64,000 nt of DNA from Vibrio sp. VB16 (GCF_015594925.2 NZ_CP087591.1:868001-932000), one strand, 5' to 3'; shown: positions 27,191 to 36,866, counted from the first letter of the stretch. Numbers and translations are program-made. Notes: a model not told the origin generated them from the letters alone.

Positions 27191-27273
27191 AATGCCGTCA
27201 GTCTAGGCTTCATTATATTGAACGGCATTGGTACCCCACTCGCGGTAAATTTATCACGTTGAGATATGTGATA
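27191..27273 (+). promoter_or_regulatory. Inverted repeats in the fucI promoter region
   Basis: Between the terminator and fucI lie AATGCCGT (27191-27198) with ACGGCATT (27222-27229), centres 31 bp apart, and TATCAC (27252-27257) with GTGATA (27268-27273). The first is a candidate DeoR-type (FucR) operator; the second is a weak two-fold site not matching the CRP consensus spacing. A promoter of its own for fucI is implied by the upstream terminator. Confidence 0.4.
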
Positions 27274-27323
27274 GAGCGGGAAAACAAATTTAATCCAACG
27301 ATGTTGGAAACGAGAAATTAAAT

Positions 27324-29072
27324 ATGACAAATCTAATTAAAATCGGTATTCGTCCAACGATTGATGGTCGCCAAATGGGTGTGCGAGAGTCATTGGAAGA
27401 GCAAACAATGAATATGGCTAAATCGGCTGCACTATTTATTGAGAAAAATCTTCGTCATACAAGTGGCGAGAGAGTGGAATGCATCATTGCTGATTCTTGT
27501 ATTGGCGGCGTTGCAGAAGCAGCAGCCTGCGCAGATAAGTTCAAAACAGAAAATATTGGATTAACACTTACCGTGACACCTTGTTGGTGTTATGGCACAG
27601 AAACCATTGATATGGACCCGCACTTGCCAAAAGCTATATGGGGTTTCAATGGAACTGAACGTCCTGGAGCCGTATATCTTGCCGCTGCGATGGCCGGACA
27701 CACGCAGTTAGGGCTGCCAGCATTTTCAATTTATGGTCAAGAAGTTCAAGACTCTGACGACACCAGTATTCCATCGGATGTCCAAGAAAAAATATTACGA
27801 TTCTGCCGTGCAGGCTTGTCGGTAGCGTCAATGAGAGGGAAGTCATACCTCTCAATGGGGTCGGTTTCAATGGGCATTGCGGGTTCGGTGGTTAACCCTG
27901 AATTCTTTCAAAAATATTTGGGAATGCGCAACGAATATATCGATATGACGGAAATTAAACGTCGGCTTGACCGCGAAGTTTATGACAAAGAAGAGTTCGA
28001 ATTGGCCTCAAGTTGGGTGAAAGAATTTTGTCCAGAAGGTAAGGATTATAACAGTACTCCATTTACTGAAGAGCGAAAATCCGAGGATTGGAAAACCGTC
28101 ATTAAGATGACCATGATTATGCGTGACCTTATGCAAGGAAACCCAAAATTAGCTGAGCTTGGTTTCAGTGAAGAATCTCTTGGTCATAACGCTATCGTTG
28201 GTGGGTTTCAGGGACAACGTCATTGGACAGATCATCTGCCTAACGGAGACTTCAGCGAGTCTATTTTAAATTCCTCGTTTGACTGGAACGGCATTAGAGA
28301 ACCGTTTGCTATCGCTACTGAGAATGACAGCTTGAATGGTGTCAACATGCTATTTGGCAAGTTATTGACCGGTGAAGCGCAAGTGTTTTGTGATGTTCGT
28401 ACATATTGGTCTCAAGACGCAGTTGAGCGTGTGAGTGGTTATCGACCAGAAACGGGTTTCATTCACCTTGTTAACTCCGGTTCTGCCGCATTAGATGGAA
28501 GTGGTGAAGTCACCGATGGACAAGGAAAGCCTTGCATTAAACCACATTGGGACATGAATGAAGAAGACGTTAAGAAATGTCTTGGTGCAACGGTATGGCC
28601 ACCAGCGGTAGAAGAATACTTTCGAGGTGGCGGCTTCTCTTCTAACTTCCTGACTAAGGGGGCAATGCCATTTACCATGCATCGCATTAACATCGTTGCT
28701 GGACTAGGCCCTGTTTTACAAATTGCGGAAGGGTATTCAATTGATTTACCAGAAGAAGTACATAGCACATTAGATGAACGTACTAATCCAACATGGCCAA
28801 CGACATGGTTTGTTCCTCGCTTGACAGACAGTGGCGCTTTTAGAGATGTCTACTCCGTCATGGCTAACTGGGGGGCTAACCATTGTGTTATTACCCACGG
28901 ACATATAGGTGCTGACCTGATCACTATGGCGTCTATGCTTCGTATTCCCGTCTCTATGCATAATGTCAGTGAAGAAAACGTTTTTCGTCCACACTCGTTC
29001 TCTGCATTTGGTCAAGATATTGAAGGGCAAGATTACCGTGCCTGCGCCAATTTTGGTCCGCTTTATAAGTAA
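27324..29072 (+). CDS. fucI: L-fucose isomerase
   Basis: Cytoplasmic Mn-dependent aldose-ketose isomerase of 582 residues that converts L-fucose to L-fuculose; it also acts on D-arabinose in characterised enzymes. The sequence is close to E. coli FucI (about 591) throughout: KIGIRPTIDGRQMGVRESLE at the start, LTLTVTPCWCYGTETIDMDP, GGFQGQRHWTD, and the metal ligands Glu in ATENDSLNGVNML, Asp in DVRTYWS and His in SMHNVSEENV. It ends with EGQDYRACANFGPLYK. It is the first catabolic gene of the locus. Confidence 0.97.
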   Translation: MTNLIKIGIRPTIDGRQMGVRESLEEQTMNMAKSAALFIEKNLRHTSGERVECIIADSCIGGVAEAAACADKFKTENIGLTLTVTPCWCYGTETIDMDPHLPKAIWGFNGTERPGAVYLAAAMAGHTQLGLPAFSIYGQEVQDSDDTSIPSDVQEKILRFCRAGLSVASMRGKSYLSMGSVSMGIAGSVVNPEFFQKYLGMRNEYIDMTEIKRRLDREVYDKEEFELASSWVKEFCPEGKDYNSTPFTEERKSEDWKTVIKMTMIMRDLMQGNPKLAELGFSEESLGHNAIVGGFQGQRHWTDHLPNGDFSESILNSSFDWNGIREPFAIATENDSLNGVNMLFGKLLTGEAQVFCDVRTYWSQDAVERVSGYRPETGFIHLVNSGSAALDGSGEVTDGQGKPCIKPHWDMNEEDVKKCLGATVWPPAVEEYFRGGGFSSNFLTKGAMPFTMHRINIVAGLGPVLQIAEGYSIDLPEEVHSTLDERTNPTWPTTWFVPRLTDSGAFRDVYSVMANWGANHCVITHGHIGADLITMASMLRIPVSMHNVSEENVFRPHSFSAFGQDIEGQDYRACANFGPLYK

Positions 29073-29080
29073 CCTGTATT

Positions 29081-29108
29081 GGCATCCGCGGTTGCGGGTG
29101 CCTGTTTT
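29081..29108 (+). terminator. Attenuator-like hairpin between fucI and fucK
   Basis: GGCATCCGC (29081-29089) pairs with GCGGGTGCC (29094-29102) around GGTT with one wobble, followed by TGTTTT. The stem is strong and the T-run short, so partial termination with read-through to fucK is likely. Confidence 0.6.
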
Positions 29109-29119
29109 AAGGAAGAATT

Positions 29120-30577
29120 ATGTCGATTGTCGTAATACTTGATTGTGGTGCTACCAATGTACGAGCTATCGCCGTGAATAATCAAGGCGATATTGTTGCT
29201 TCACATCATCTTCGTAATGAAACGGTACAAAGTACCGACCAACCAGTTAAGCATGTTTGGGATTTCAACCGAATATGGAACAAATTAGCGGAGTGTTGTC
29301 AAAAAATCACCACGCAAATAGATAGCAATGACATCTGTGCTGTATCGGTAACAACATTCGGCGTCGATGGAGCACCCTTTGATGCGGATGGACATCAACT
29401 ATACCCAATAATCTCTTGGAAATGTTCTCGAACGCTTCCTGTCATGGCGACGGTCGAGCAAGATATTGATAGAACAGAGTTGTATAAAGAGAACGGTATC
29501 GGTGATTACAGTTTTAATACTTTATATAAGTTGAAATGGCTTAAAGATCACGAACCTGACGTCTATAAAAAAATGGACAAGTTCGTGTTTATCTCATCGA
29601 TGATCGCGCATCGGCTTACGGGAAATCTCACGACTGACCGTACCATGGCGGGCACATCGATGTTAACGGACCTAAAAAGTGGCCATTGGCGATCCCGCAC
29701 CCTTGATTACCTCGGATTATCATCCAAACATTTTCCTCCGTTAATCAACGCAGGGGAGAAAATTGGTGAGCTAACAGGAGAGATAGCACAGCAGCTAGGT
29801 TTGCCGAATAACATACCAGTGATCTCTGCGGGCCATGATACTCAGTTTGCTCTGTTTGGTTCTGGTGTTGCAGAAAATCAACCATTCTTAAGCTCAGGTA
29901 CTTGGGAAATACTAATGGCACGAACTCAGTGTCCCGCATTAAAAAGCGAGTATCTGTTGGACGGGCTCACCACAGAGTTAGATGCGAAAACCGACCTCTA
30001 TAATCCGGCAATACAATGGTTATCGAGTGCGGTCATGGAATGGATTTCCGGTACTTTATTCAACGATATAAGCGATCAAAGCACTAAGTACGCGGTGATG
30101 ATCAGTGAAGGTAATGCGACACCAGTTGGCAGTAATGGTATCCATTTTAACCCTTACTTTTTACCTAATAAAGAGGGCTGCGGAAACGGCAGTGTAGAGG
30201 GGCTATCGATCAACACGACTCGCGGAGAGATTTATCGTGCTGCATTGGAAGCTTTAGCATATCAACTGCGACGAAGCCTTATTAGGTTATCTGAAGTTAG
30301 TGATTTTAACGCGGAAAATTTAGTCGTCGTTGGTGGTGGTTCAAAAAATGCGCTGTGGAACCAAATTAGAGCGGATGTATTAAATATGCCAATACTCGTG
30401 GTTGATCAGCCAGAATCTACCGTTATCGGTGCCGCCATGTATGCATTTGCAGGTACAGGATTTTTTGACAGTGCAGATGGTGCCCAACTCGCGATGAAAC
30501 CATCGTATACAACCATTTACCCTAGCAGTGATAAAGCCTTATACCAAGAGCTATATGAGGAGTTTTGTCATGCTTAA
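29120..30577 (+). CDS. fucK: L-fuculokinase
   Basis: FGGY-family kinase of 485 residues that phosphorylates L-fuculose. It begins with the ATPase phosphate-1 segment VVILDCGATNVRAIAVN and contains VTTFGVDGAPFD, the adenosine-binding SAGHDTQFALFGSG (about 238-251), and LVVVGGGSKNALWNQI near 405. These match E. coli FucK in order and wording. AAGGAAG precedes the ATG. The 3' end overlaps fucU by 8 bases. Confidence 0.96.
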   Translation: MSIVVILDCGATNVRAIAVNNQGDIVASHHLRNETVQSTDQPVKHVWDFNRIWNKLAECCQKITTQIDSNDICAVSVTTFGVDGAPFDADGHQLYPIISWKCSRTLPVMATVEQDIDRTELYKENGIGDYSFNTLYKLKWLKDHEPDVYKKMDKFVFISSMIAHRLTGNLTTDRTMAGTSMLTDLKSGHWRSRTLDYLGLSSKHFPPLINAGEKIGELTGEIAQQLGLPNNIPVISAGHDTQFALFGSGVAENQPFLSSGTWEILMARTQCPALKSEYLLDGLTTELDAKTDLYNPAIQWLSSAVMEWISGTLFNDISDQSTKYAVMISEGNATPVGSNGIHFNPYFLPNKEGCGNGSVEGLSINTTRGEIYRAALEALAYQLRRSLIRLSEVSDFNAENLVVVGGGSKNALWNQIRADVLNMPILVVDQPESTVIGAAMYAFAGTGFFDSADGAQLAMKPSYTTIYPSSDKALYQELYEEFCHA

Positions 30578-31001
30578 AGGCATTCATCCAGCGGTGAGCC
30601 CAACCTTACTTAAAGCGCTGAGTGAGATGGGGCATGGTGACGAGATATTACTGGCAGACGCGCACTTTCCAGCCCATACCTTTGGCAGAAGGGTAATAAG
30701 GGCGGATGGAGTAGGCGTTAACGTTTTGCTCGAAGGTATCATTCCCTTATTTGAGTTAGACCAATATAGCGAAGCCCCACTAGTAATGATGCTAGCGGTA
30801 GAAGGCGATAGCCTCGACCCATTGGTTGAAGAGAACTATCGAACGGCAATACACAAATCATTGGGTCTAATTCCCAATATTGAAAGAATAGAGCGCTTTG
30901 CATTTTATGAACGCGTTAAAGATTGTTATGCCGTTGTATTAAGCGGAGAAACCGCAAAATACGGAAACATTATTTTAAAAAAGGGTGTAACCACCTACTA
31001 A
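30570..31001 (+). CDS. fucU: L-fucose mutarotase
   Basis: RbsD/FucU-family enzyme of 143 residues that interconverts alpha and beta anomers of L-fucose. It starts MLKGIHPAVSPTLLKALSEM and has the catalytic GHGDEILLADAHFP segment; E. coli FucU is 140 long. An in-frame start 42 bases upstream would lie inside fucK and lacks its own site, while GAGGAG is correctly placed before 30570. The mutarotase helps supply the anomer needed by FucI. Confidence 0.95.
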   Translation: MLKGIHPAVSPTLLKALSEMGHGDEILLADAHFPAHTFGRRVIRADGVGVNVLLEGIIPLFELDQYSEAPLVMMLAVEGDSLDPLVEENYRTAIHKSLGLIPNIERIERFAFYERVKDCYAVVLSGETAKYGNIILKKGVTTY

Positions 31002-31010
31002 GGACTAATC

Positions 31011-31658
31011 ATGACACGTAACGAATTATCACAACAAATTATTGATACTTGTATTGAAATGACTCGGCTTGGCCTTAATCAAGGAACGGCTGGCAATGTC
31101 AGTGTGCGCTTTGATAACGGTATGCTTATCACTCCTACTGGTGTTCCGTACGAAAAACTAACACCAGAACATATTGTTTATGTAAGCAATGAAGGTGAGT
31201 TTGAAGAAGGCAAGTTGCCGTCAAGCGAGTGGTTATTCCACCTTACTTGCTACAGAACTCGAAACGACGCTGATGCAGTGGTCCATAACCATTCCATTAA
31301 TTGTGCGGCTGTTTCTATTCTTAATAAACCGATCCCGGCTATTCATTATATGGTTGCTGCATCAGGTTCTAACGAGATCCCGTGTGTTCCTTATGCCACA
31401 TTCGGTAGCGCTAAACTTGCTGACAATGTTGCCGAAGGGATGGCGAAAAGTAAGGCGATTTTACTTCAACATCACGGCCTTATAACCGCAGAGCAAAATT
31501 TAGACAAAGCACTTTGGTTAGCACATGAATGTGAAGTGCTTGCAGAGCTGTATCTAAAAACGATGGCGATTCAAAAAGATATTCCAATTCTGGACGATGC
31601 TGAAATGGATGTTGTGCTAAATAAATTCCAATCTTACGGCCTTCGCGTAGAAAAATAA
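31011..31658 (+). CDS. fucA: L-fuculose-1-phosphate aldolase
   Basis: Class II zinc aldolase of 215 residues, the E. coli FucA length, that splits fuculose-1-phosphate into dihydroxyacetone phosphate and L-lactaldehyde. Phosphate-site and catalytic motifs are visible: GLNQGTAGNVSVR, ITPTGVPYEKL, the acid Glu in LPSSEW, the zinc ligands in VVHNHSINCAAVS and the third His in LLQHHGLI. An AAGGACT site precedes the ATG 9 bases after fucU. Confidence 0.97.
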   Translation: MTRNELSQQIIDTCIEMTRLGLNQGTAGNVSVRFDNGMLITPTGVPYEKLTPEHIVYVSNEGEFEEGKLPSSEWLFHLTCYRTRNDADAVVHNHSINCAAVSILNKPIPAIHYMVAASGSNEIPCVPYATFGSAKLADNVAEGMAKSKAILLQHHGLITAEQNLDKALWLAHECEVLAELYLKTMAIQKDIPILDDAEMDVVLNKFQSYGLRVEK

Positions 31659-31664
31659 TAAATC

Positions 31665-31690
31665 AAAGCCTGCTCTTCGCAGGCTTTTTT
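31665..31690 (+). terminator. Intrinsic terminator between fucA and fucO
   Basis: A 9-bp stem (AAAGCCTGC / GCAGGCTTT) with loop TCTTC runs into a T-tract totalling six T. It starts 7 bases after the fucA stop and ends 19 bases before fucO. This is a textbook terminator in the middle of the pathway, so fucO needs read-through or its own promoter. Confidence 0.88.
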
Positions 31691-31709
31691 AACTCTTGAG
31701 GTATATGAA

Positions 31710-32858
31710 ATGGTATTTTCTCTAAATTTACCACGGTTAGCGCTGTCTGGCGTTGGCGCGGTGGCAGAGTCTGTTGACGTGCTTACACAGCAACCCGTTA
31801 ATAAAGCGTTGGTTGTGACGGATAAAAATTTAATCGATTTAGGTATATTGGATTCGCTTTTTTTATCGTTGGATGAGAAAAGGGTAAGTTATGTTGTTTT
31901 CGATCAAGTAACACCAAATCCAACGGCGACTTTGGTTCGAAGTGGTCATCAATTTTATTTAGAAAATCAATGTGATTGTTTTATTGCTGTTGGTGGAGGG
32001 AGCCCTGTCGATTGCGCTAAAGCCATTCGTATTATGGCCTCTAATCCGGGGGATATCTGTGATTATGATGGTGTCGGTTTGGTCAAGAATAGTGGTGATT
32101 TCTTTATCGCTATAAATACAACCGCTGGCACGTCAGCTGAGATGACATCTAATTCGGTTATCACTGATGAAGAACGCGCGGTTAAGATGGTCTTGGTTGA
32201 TAGTAAACAGATACCTGACGTTTCGGTCAATGACCCTTCTCTTATGGTTGGATTGCCATCAAATGTTACTGCGGCGACAGGCATGGATGCATTAACTCAT
32301 GCCATCGAATCGTATGTTACACCAGGTGCGCATACCTTAACGCAGCCGACAGCGTTAGAAGCAATAAGACTGATTAGTCTTTGGTTACCTGTTGCCGTTG
32401 AAAATGGCAAAGATATTGACGCTCGTGCAAAAATGGCGGACGCACAATTTCTCGCGGGAATGTCGTTCAATAGTGCAGGTTTAGGTTTGGTTCACGCTAT
32501 GGCCCATCAACCAGGTGCCACACATAATCTTCCGCATGGCGTATGCAATGCAATTCTACTTCCTGAAGTCTGTGAATTTAATGCTCAAACTCAACCAGAG
32601 CGTTTCCGTGCAGTTGCGGAAGCCATGGGAGGGAATACGAGTCAACTCAATGATAACCAAGCTGCCGAGTTAGCTGTAGAGCTGATTCGTCGCCTATCTA
32701 AGCAGGTTGGTATTCCATCTGGATTTGCGGAGCTTGGAATTAAGGCGTCTGACTTCGGGCAATGGATAGATAAAGCGATGCAGGATGTTTGTTTAGGTGG
32801 TAACCCTCGCCAACCGACACCGGATGAAGTAAAAGCGCTGTACGTATCGTCTTTATAG
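31710..32858 (+). CDS. fucO: Lactaldehyde reductase / iron-containing alcohol dehydrogenase
   Basis: Group III (iron-activated) alcohol dehydrogenase of 382 residues; in the fucose pathway this enzyme reduces L-lactaldehyde to 1,2-propanediol. It shows the NAD-binding FIAVGGGSPVDCAKAI, NTTAGTSAEMTSNSVI, and the metal-binding ATGMDALTHAIESYV, GLGLVHAMAHQPG and NLPHGVCNAILLP. Parts resemble YiaY as much as FucO, so FucO is assigned from the locus. It is set off by terminators on both sides. Confidence 0.85.
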   Translation: MVFSLNLPRLALSGVGAVAESVDVLTQQPVNKALVVTDKNLIDLGILDSLFLSLDEKRVSYVVFDQVTPNPTATLVRSGHQFYLENQCDCFIAVGGGSPVDCAKAIRIMASNPGDICDYDGVGLVKNSGDFFIAINTTAGTSAEMTSNSVITDEERAVKMVLVDSKQIPDVSVNDPSLMVGLPSNVTAATGMDALTHAIESYVTPGAHTLTQPTALEAIRLISLWLPVAVENGKDIDARAKMADAQFLAGMSFNSAGLGLVHAMAHQPGATHNLPHGVCNAILLPEVCEFNAQTQPERFRAVAEAMGGNTSQLNDNQAAELAVELIRRLSKQVGIPSGFAELGIKASDFGQWIDKAMQDVCLGGNPRQPTPDEVKALYVSSL

Positions 32859-32878
32859 TACATCTCTTTCTCTTTAAG

Positions 32879-32915
32879 GGTAGTGGGCTTTTCAAGTGCC
32901 ACTACCTTTATTTCC
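32879..32915 (+). terminator. Terminator after fucO
   Basis: GGTAGTGG (32879-32886) pairs with CCACTACC (32899-32906), with a small inner CTT/AAG pairing, and is followed by TTTATTTCC. It separates fucO from the chemoreceptor gene. Confidence 0.75.
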
Positions 32916-32941
32916 TCAGTAAAGACCAAAGGTGTGTCGTT

Positions 32942-34915
32942 ATGTCTATCGTTCAGCGTACTGTGTTCGGATTTGTTTTAATGTTTAGCTTGATGCTCAT
33001 TATCGCAATAACGAATTATTCAAATACGATCAAGTTGAACAACCAAATAGAGCAGATAACAAGTAGGTCAAATCCTATTTTACTTGCCACATTACCGCTT
33101 CAAAAAATAATCCAAAATAGTCATCAATATTTTTCTACCTATATTTCGCAAGTAAATAGCTCTGAGCTTGTTTCAATACGTAATCAGGTTCTTGAGCAAA
33201 AAGTAAAGTATGTAAAGGCGATAGAGCATCTACAGAGCTTTGATCCGGGCGCGGATGAGATTGATCAAATTAATGGTATTAATGTGTTGACCGACCAGTA
33301 CTTTATCAATGTATTGCAAAGTATGTCCGCACATGAAAAATTGATCATGACGAGAGAGGCGCTAATGGTGACCAACAAAGACATGATCAAGTTGGATGAT
33401 ACGTATACGTGGGCAAAAGAGCAGATAACGGAAGAGTCATCGACAAGTCGTGTTACAAAAAACAAAGTAGAATTTATTATCAGTAGTATTGATCAAGGTT
33501 TAAAAAATATTCGTAGGATAGATAAAAATAACGATATTGCCATCGCAAAGAAAAAATTAGAGAACGATACTAAAATTGCTATTCAACGCTCGCAAGGTTT
33601 AAAAATATCAGCGCGCACTAAAGAGCAGTTTATTAGCATCATCGAGAAACTAAGAGCGATCACGCTGACGGACCAAGGTTTGTTTAATAACCTTATTAAA
33701 GAACGTGCTTTGCACGAGGAAAGTACGGCGTATTTTAAGCGGGCGTCAATAGATATAAACAAGATACAGAATCAGATCCAAGGGCTAACCAACTTGGCCC
33801 AAGAAAAGGCAGTAAAGAGCACTTCAGAAGCGGAGACGGTGGCCAATAGAGCGATCATGACCACGATATCAATCGCCGCGGTTTCAGGGGTCATTGCTTT
33901 AATCATTGGCTACACCATTGTAATTAGTATCAAAAGACCAATCGGAAAAACCAGTCCGGTACTAATAAAAATGGCAGAAGGTGACATGACTCAAAGAACC
34001 AACTATGTTGATAAAACAGAGTTTGGTGTGATCTCCAGAGCGATAGACACGTTAGCAGACAATACCGCATCGATTTTGAAGGAGATTGGCGAAGGCTCGA
34101 CAGTGTTAGCGAAGGAGGCCTCTCGAACCGCGGAAATCAGCGAAAGAACCCTTGATTTGGTGGAGCAACAAAAGACAAAAACGGAATTAGTTGCAACGGC
34201 GATAGCTGAACTAGAAGTGAGCTCAGGTGAAGTTTCTAACTATACGCGTAGCACATTACTGGAAGTTGAAAAAACCAACGAAGCGACATTGGTAGGCCAG
34301 AAAGAGGTGGTAAAAAACAGAGAAATCACCACGACGTTAGTCAACTCTATAGAAGAAGCGGTCACCTATTCTGAGCAATTAGGGAAAATAACCTCAAACA
34401 TCGGCAGTATATTGGATGTTATCCGCGGTATTGCGGAGCAGACGAATCTACTTGCGTTAAATGCGGCTATTGAGGCTGCTCGGGCCGGTGAGCAAGGAAG
34501 GGGCTTTGCTGTTGTGGCCGATGAAGTTCGCGCCTTAGCGACCCGTTCGCACAATTCAACGGAAGAAATTCAACGCATGATTGAAAGCCTTCAAGTGAGC
34601 TCTATGCAGATAACCAATGTGATGGTTAAAAGCTTGCAACAGACGAACAGTTGCGCCCATCAGACTCAACTCACAGAAAAGTCACTAGACGTGGTGACGT
34701 CCAGAATGAAAGATATATTTGATATGTCGAGTCAAATAGCCCACGCAGCACAAGAGCAGATTTCGGTGAGTGGTGAGGTTGCCATGTATATCAATGGTAT
34801 TGCGGAAGGTGCACAGCAAACGGGTATGGAAGCAAAACAGTCTGCTGATAGTAGTGGGGTTTTGGTTGAGTTAGCCCAACGACAACAGACGTTAATCGAA
34901 CAATTTAAAGTCTAA
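32942..34915 (+). CDS. Methyl-accepting chemotaxis protein
   Basis: Transmembrane chemoreceptor of 657 residues. TM1 spans about 9-27, a long helical periplasmic sensor follows (about 28-302), TM2 about 303-327, then HAMP (about 328-385) and the cytoplasmic signalling helices with the hairpin EQTNLLALNAAIEAARAGEQ and GRGFAVVADEVRALATRS. There is no C-terminal methylation-enzyme docking pentapeptide. An AAAGGTG site precedes the ATG. Its place inside the fucose block suggests sensing of fucose directly or through the binding protein at 26151; that is inference. Confidence 0.92.
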   Translation: MSIVQRTVFGFVLMFSLMLIIAITNYSNTIKLNNQIEQITSRSNPILLATLPLQKIIQNSHQYFSTYISQVNSSELVSIRNQVLEQKVKYVKAIEHLQSFDPGADEIDQINGINVLTDQYFINVLQSMSAHEKLIMTREALMVTNKDMIKLDDTYTWAKEQITEESSTSRVTKNKVEFIISSIDQGLKNIRRIDKNNDIAIAKKKLENDTKIAIQRSQGLKISARTKEQFISIIEKLRAITLTDQGLFNNLIKERALHEESTAYFKRASIDINKIQNQIQGLTNLAQEKAVKSTSEAETVANRAIMTTISIAAVSGVIALIIGYTIVISIKRPIGKTSPVLIKMAEGDMTQRTNYVDKTEFGVISRAIDTLADNTASILKEIGEGSTVLAKEASRTAEISERTLDLVEQQKTKTELVATAIAELEVSSGEVSNYTRSTLLEVEKTNEATLVGQKEVVKNREITTTLVNSIEEAVTYSEQLGKITSNIGSILDVIRGIAEQTNLLALNAAIEAARAGEQGRGFAVVADEVRALATRSHNSTEEIQRMIESLQVSSMQITNVMVKSLQQTNSCAHQTQLTEKSLDVVTSRMKDIFDMSSQIAHAAQEQISVSGEVAMYINGIAEGAQQTGMEAKQSADSSGVLVELAQRQQTLIEQFKV

Positions 34916-34979
34916 TGAAGATTCAAATTATTATTCCGTCAGATCCAGTTATCAATTTAGGGTATTAGGAAACGTTATT

Positions 34980-36575
34980 ATGGCAAAATTAAGTACCAAA
35001 TTATTTATTTCAGAAGGGAAAGCTATCCTTGGTATTGAACTAGGTTCGACTCGAATTAAAGCTATATTAATTGGTGAGGACCAACAACCCATCTCAAGTG
35101 GAAGTTATCTCTGGGAAAATAGACTAATTGATGATAATTGGAGTTATGACCTTGATGATGTCTGGATCGGAATACAGGCGTGTTACAAAGATCTTTACGA
35201 GAACGTTTACCAACAATATAACGTTGAGCTAAAGAAGTTAGCAGGGTTGGGTATCAGTGCAATGATGCATGGTTACCTTGTTTTTGACCGTTCAGATAGG
35301 TTACTTACGCCTTTTAGAACATGGAGAAATAACAATACGTTAGAGGCATCGGAAAAACTGATGTATGTCTTTGAACATCCTATTCCTCAGCGTTGGAGCA
35401 TCGCTCATCTTTATCAATCAATATTGGATAATCAAGAACATGTTCCTAACATTGACTTTATGACAACACTATCTGGGTATGTGCATTGGAAATTAACAGG
35501 ATGTAAGGTACTAGGCATTGGCGATGCGTCTGGTATGTTTCCAATTGATATCGATGAAACAGCATTTGATTCAGAGCTGATGATGCGCTTTGATCATTTA
35601 GTTAAAGATGAACTCCTGCCTTGGGAGTTTGACCAAATTATTCCTGAAGTGCTTACTGCAGGACAGGATGCTGGTTTCCTAACAGAAGCCGGAACTCTGC
35701 TATTAGACCCCAACGGCCTGTTGCAATCTGGTTGTCCGATGTGCCCACCGGAAGGTGATGCGGGTACGGGTATGATAGCAACGAACACCGTTTCAATAGG
35801 TACAGGTAACATTTCAGCAGGTACATCAATTTTCGCCATGGTCGTACTTGATGAGAAGCTTAAAAAAGTACACTCGGAACTCGACCTAGTCACGACACCA
35901 GATGGAAAACTAGTTGCGATGGTTCATTCTAATAACTGCTCATCCAATCTCGATGCCTGGATGCAGTTATTCAAGGAAGTCGCTCACGGACTAGGAAGTA
36001 GTGTTTCTCAAGATGAACTATATGAAACGTTGTTTAAAACCTCCCTTAAAGGTGATGATGACTGTGGAGGTCTTATGATGTATGGATATTTGTCTGGTGA
36101 ACATTTGACCCATTTTGAAAAAGGGTGTCCGCTCTTTCTAAACCCATCAGATAGCAAATTTACATTAGCCAATTTCATGCGAGCAAATTTACTGTCTGCT
36201 TTTGGCGCAATGAAGATTGGTATAGACATCCTAGTGGAAGAAGAAGGTGTAAACCTTGAAAAAATCTTAGCTCACGGTGGCCTATTCAAAACGAAAGGTG
36301 TGGTTCAACATCTCATGGCTACGGCTCTAAATGTACAAGTGGCGACAGTAGAGAATGCTTCTGAGGGAGGAGCTTGGGGTATTGCTTTACTCTCTTCTTT
36401 TTTAATAGACGAAGAGGTCAGTCTTGATTCGTTTTTAAAGCGTAAAGTATTCTTAGCAGACGACGAGTTTATAGTCGGCCCAGAGAAAAAAGAACTCGAA
36501 GGTGTACAAAAATTTATGAGGCGCTATAAAGATTGTTTACCCGTAGAACGAGAAGCCATAAATTGCCTCACGTAG
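34980..36575 (+). CDS. FGGY-family carbohydrate kinase, substrate unknown
   Basis: Second sugar kinase of the locus, 531 residues, not a close copy of FucK. It has the N-terminal ATPase phosphate motif AILGIELGSTRIKAILIG, the substrate-domain GLGISAMMHGYLVFD and FRTWRNN, DASGMFPID, and CPPEGDAGTGMIATNTVSIG at about 255-274. These features match a lineage often labelled xylulokinase-like. AGGAAA precedes the ATG and it lies 64 bases after the chemoreceptor gene. It may phosphorylate another ketose handled by the same transporter. Confidence 0.8.
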   Translation: MAKLSTKLFISEGKAILGIELGSTRIKAILIGEDQQPISSGSYLWENRLIDDNWSYDLDDVWIGIQACYKDLYENVYQQYNVELKKLAGLGISAMMHGYLVFDRSDRLLTPFRTWRNNNTLEASEKLMYVFEHPIPQRWSIAHLYQSILDNQEHVPNIDFMTTLSGYVHWKLTGCKVLGIGDASGMFPIDIDETAFDSELMMRFDHLVKDELLPWEFDQIIPEVLTAGQDAGFLTEAGTLLLDPNGLLQSGCPMCPPEGDAGTGMIATNTVSIGTGNISAGTSIFAMVVLDEKLKKVHSELDLVTTPDGKLVAMVHSNNCSSNLDAWMQLFKEVAHGLGSSVSQDELYETLFKTSLKGDDDCGGLMMYGYLSGEHLTHFEKGCPLFLNPSDSKFTLANFMRANLLSAFGAMKIGIDILVEEEGVNLEKILAHGGLFKTKGVVQHLMATALNVQVATVENASEGGAWGIALLSSFLIDEEVSLDSFLKRKVFLADDEFIVGPEKKELEGVQKFMRRYKDCLPVEREAINCLT

Positions 36576-36866
36576 CTTTGAGCTATTCAGAAAGTATTCT
36601 GCGTTAAGCAATGGTGGTTGCTGATACTGCCTCTAGCGCCTATATGTGTCAAGGACGCCTATCGGAGTGACTATTTACATTCCTGAGACCTAGATATACA
36701 TTGGTTTTTCCAATGTATATCCAACCAAACCTTCGTAATAAAATTCCTCTTTTAAATGCCAATAAATAGTTTTTAGCTATCAAAATTATAGTTTTAATCG
36801 ATTTAACTTATCTAATCAATCTATATATTCTGTTGTTATTGAGTGGATTTGGATAGGGTAATAAAT
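36576..36866. other. Intergenic region FGGY kinase to patatin gene
   Basis: These 291 bases hold no supported gene. The perfect hairpin at 36693-36721 is the main structure; the rest to the right is AT-rich and probably contains the promoter of the patatin-like gene. Confidence 0.5.
36693..36721. repeat. 12-bp perfect hairpin with T5 loop
   Basis: GATATACATTGG (36693-36704) and CCAATGTATATC (36710-36721) flank a TTTTT loop. It lies 118 bases after the kinase stop with no T-run behind it. It may end the fucose transcript or be a stand-alone palindromic element. Confidence 0.55.

Noticed and set aside
27252..27273. CRP site upstream of fucI
   Set aside because: TATCAC and GTGATA are in the wrong orientation and spacing for TGTGA-N6-TCACA.
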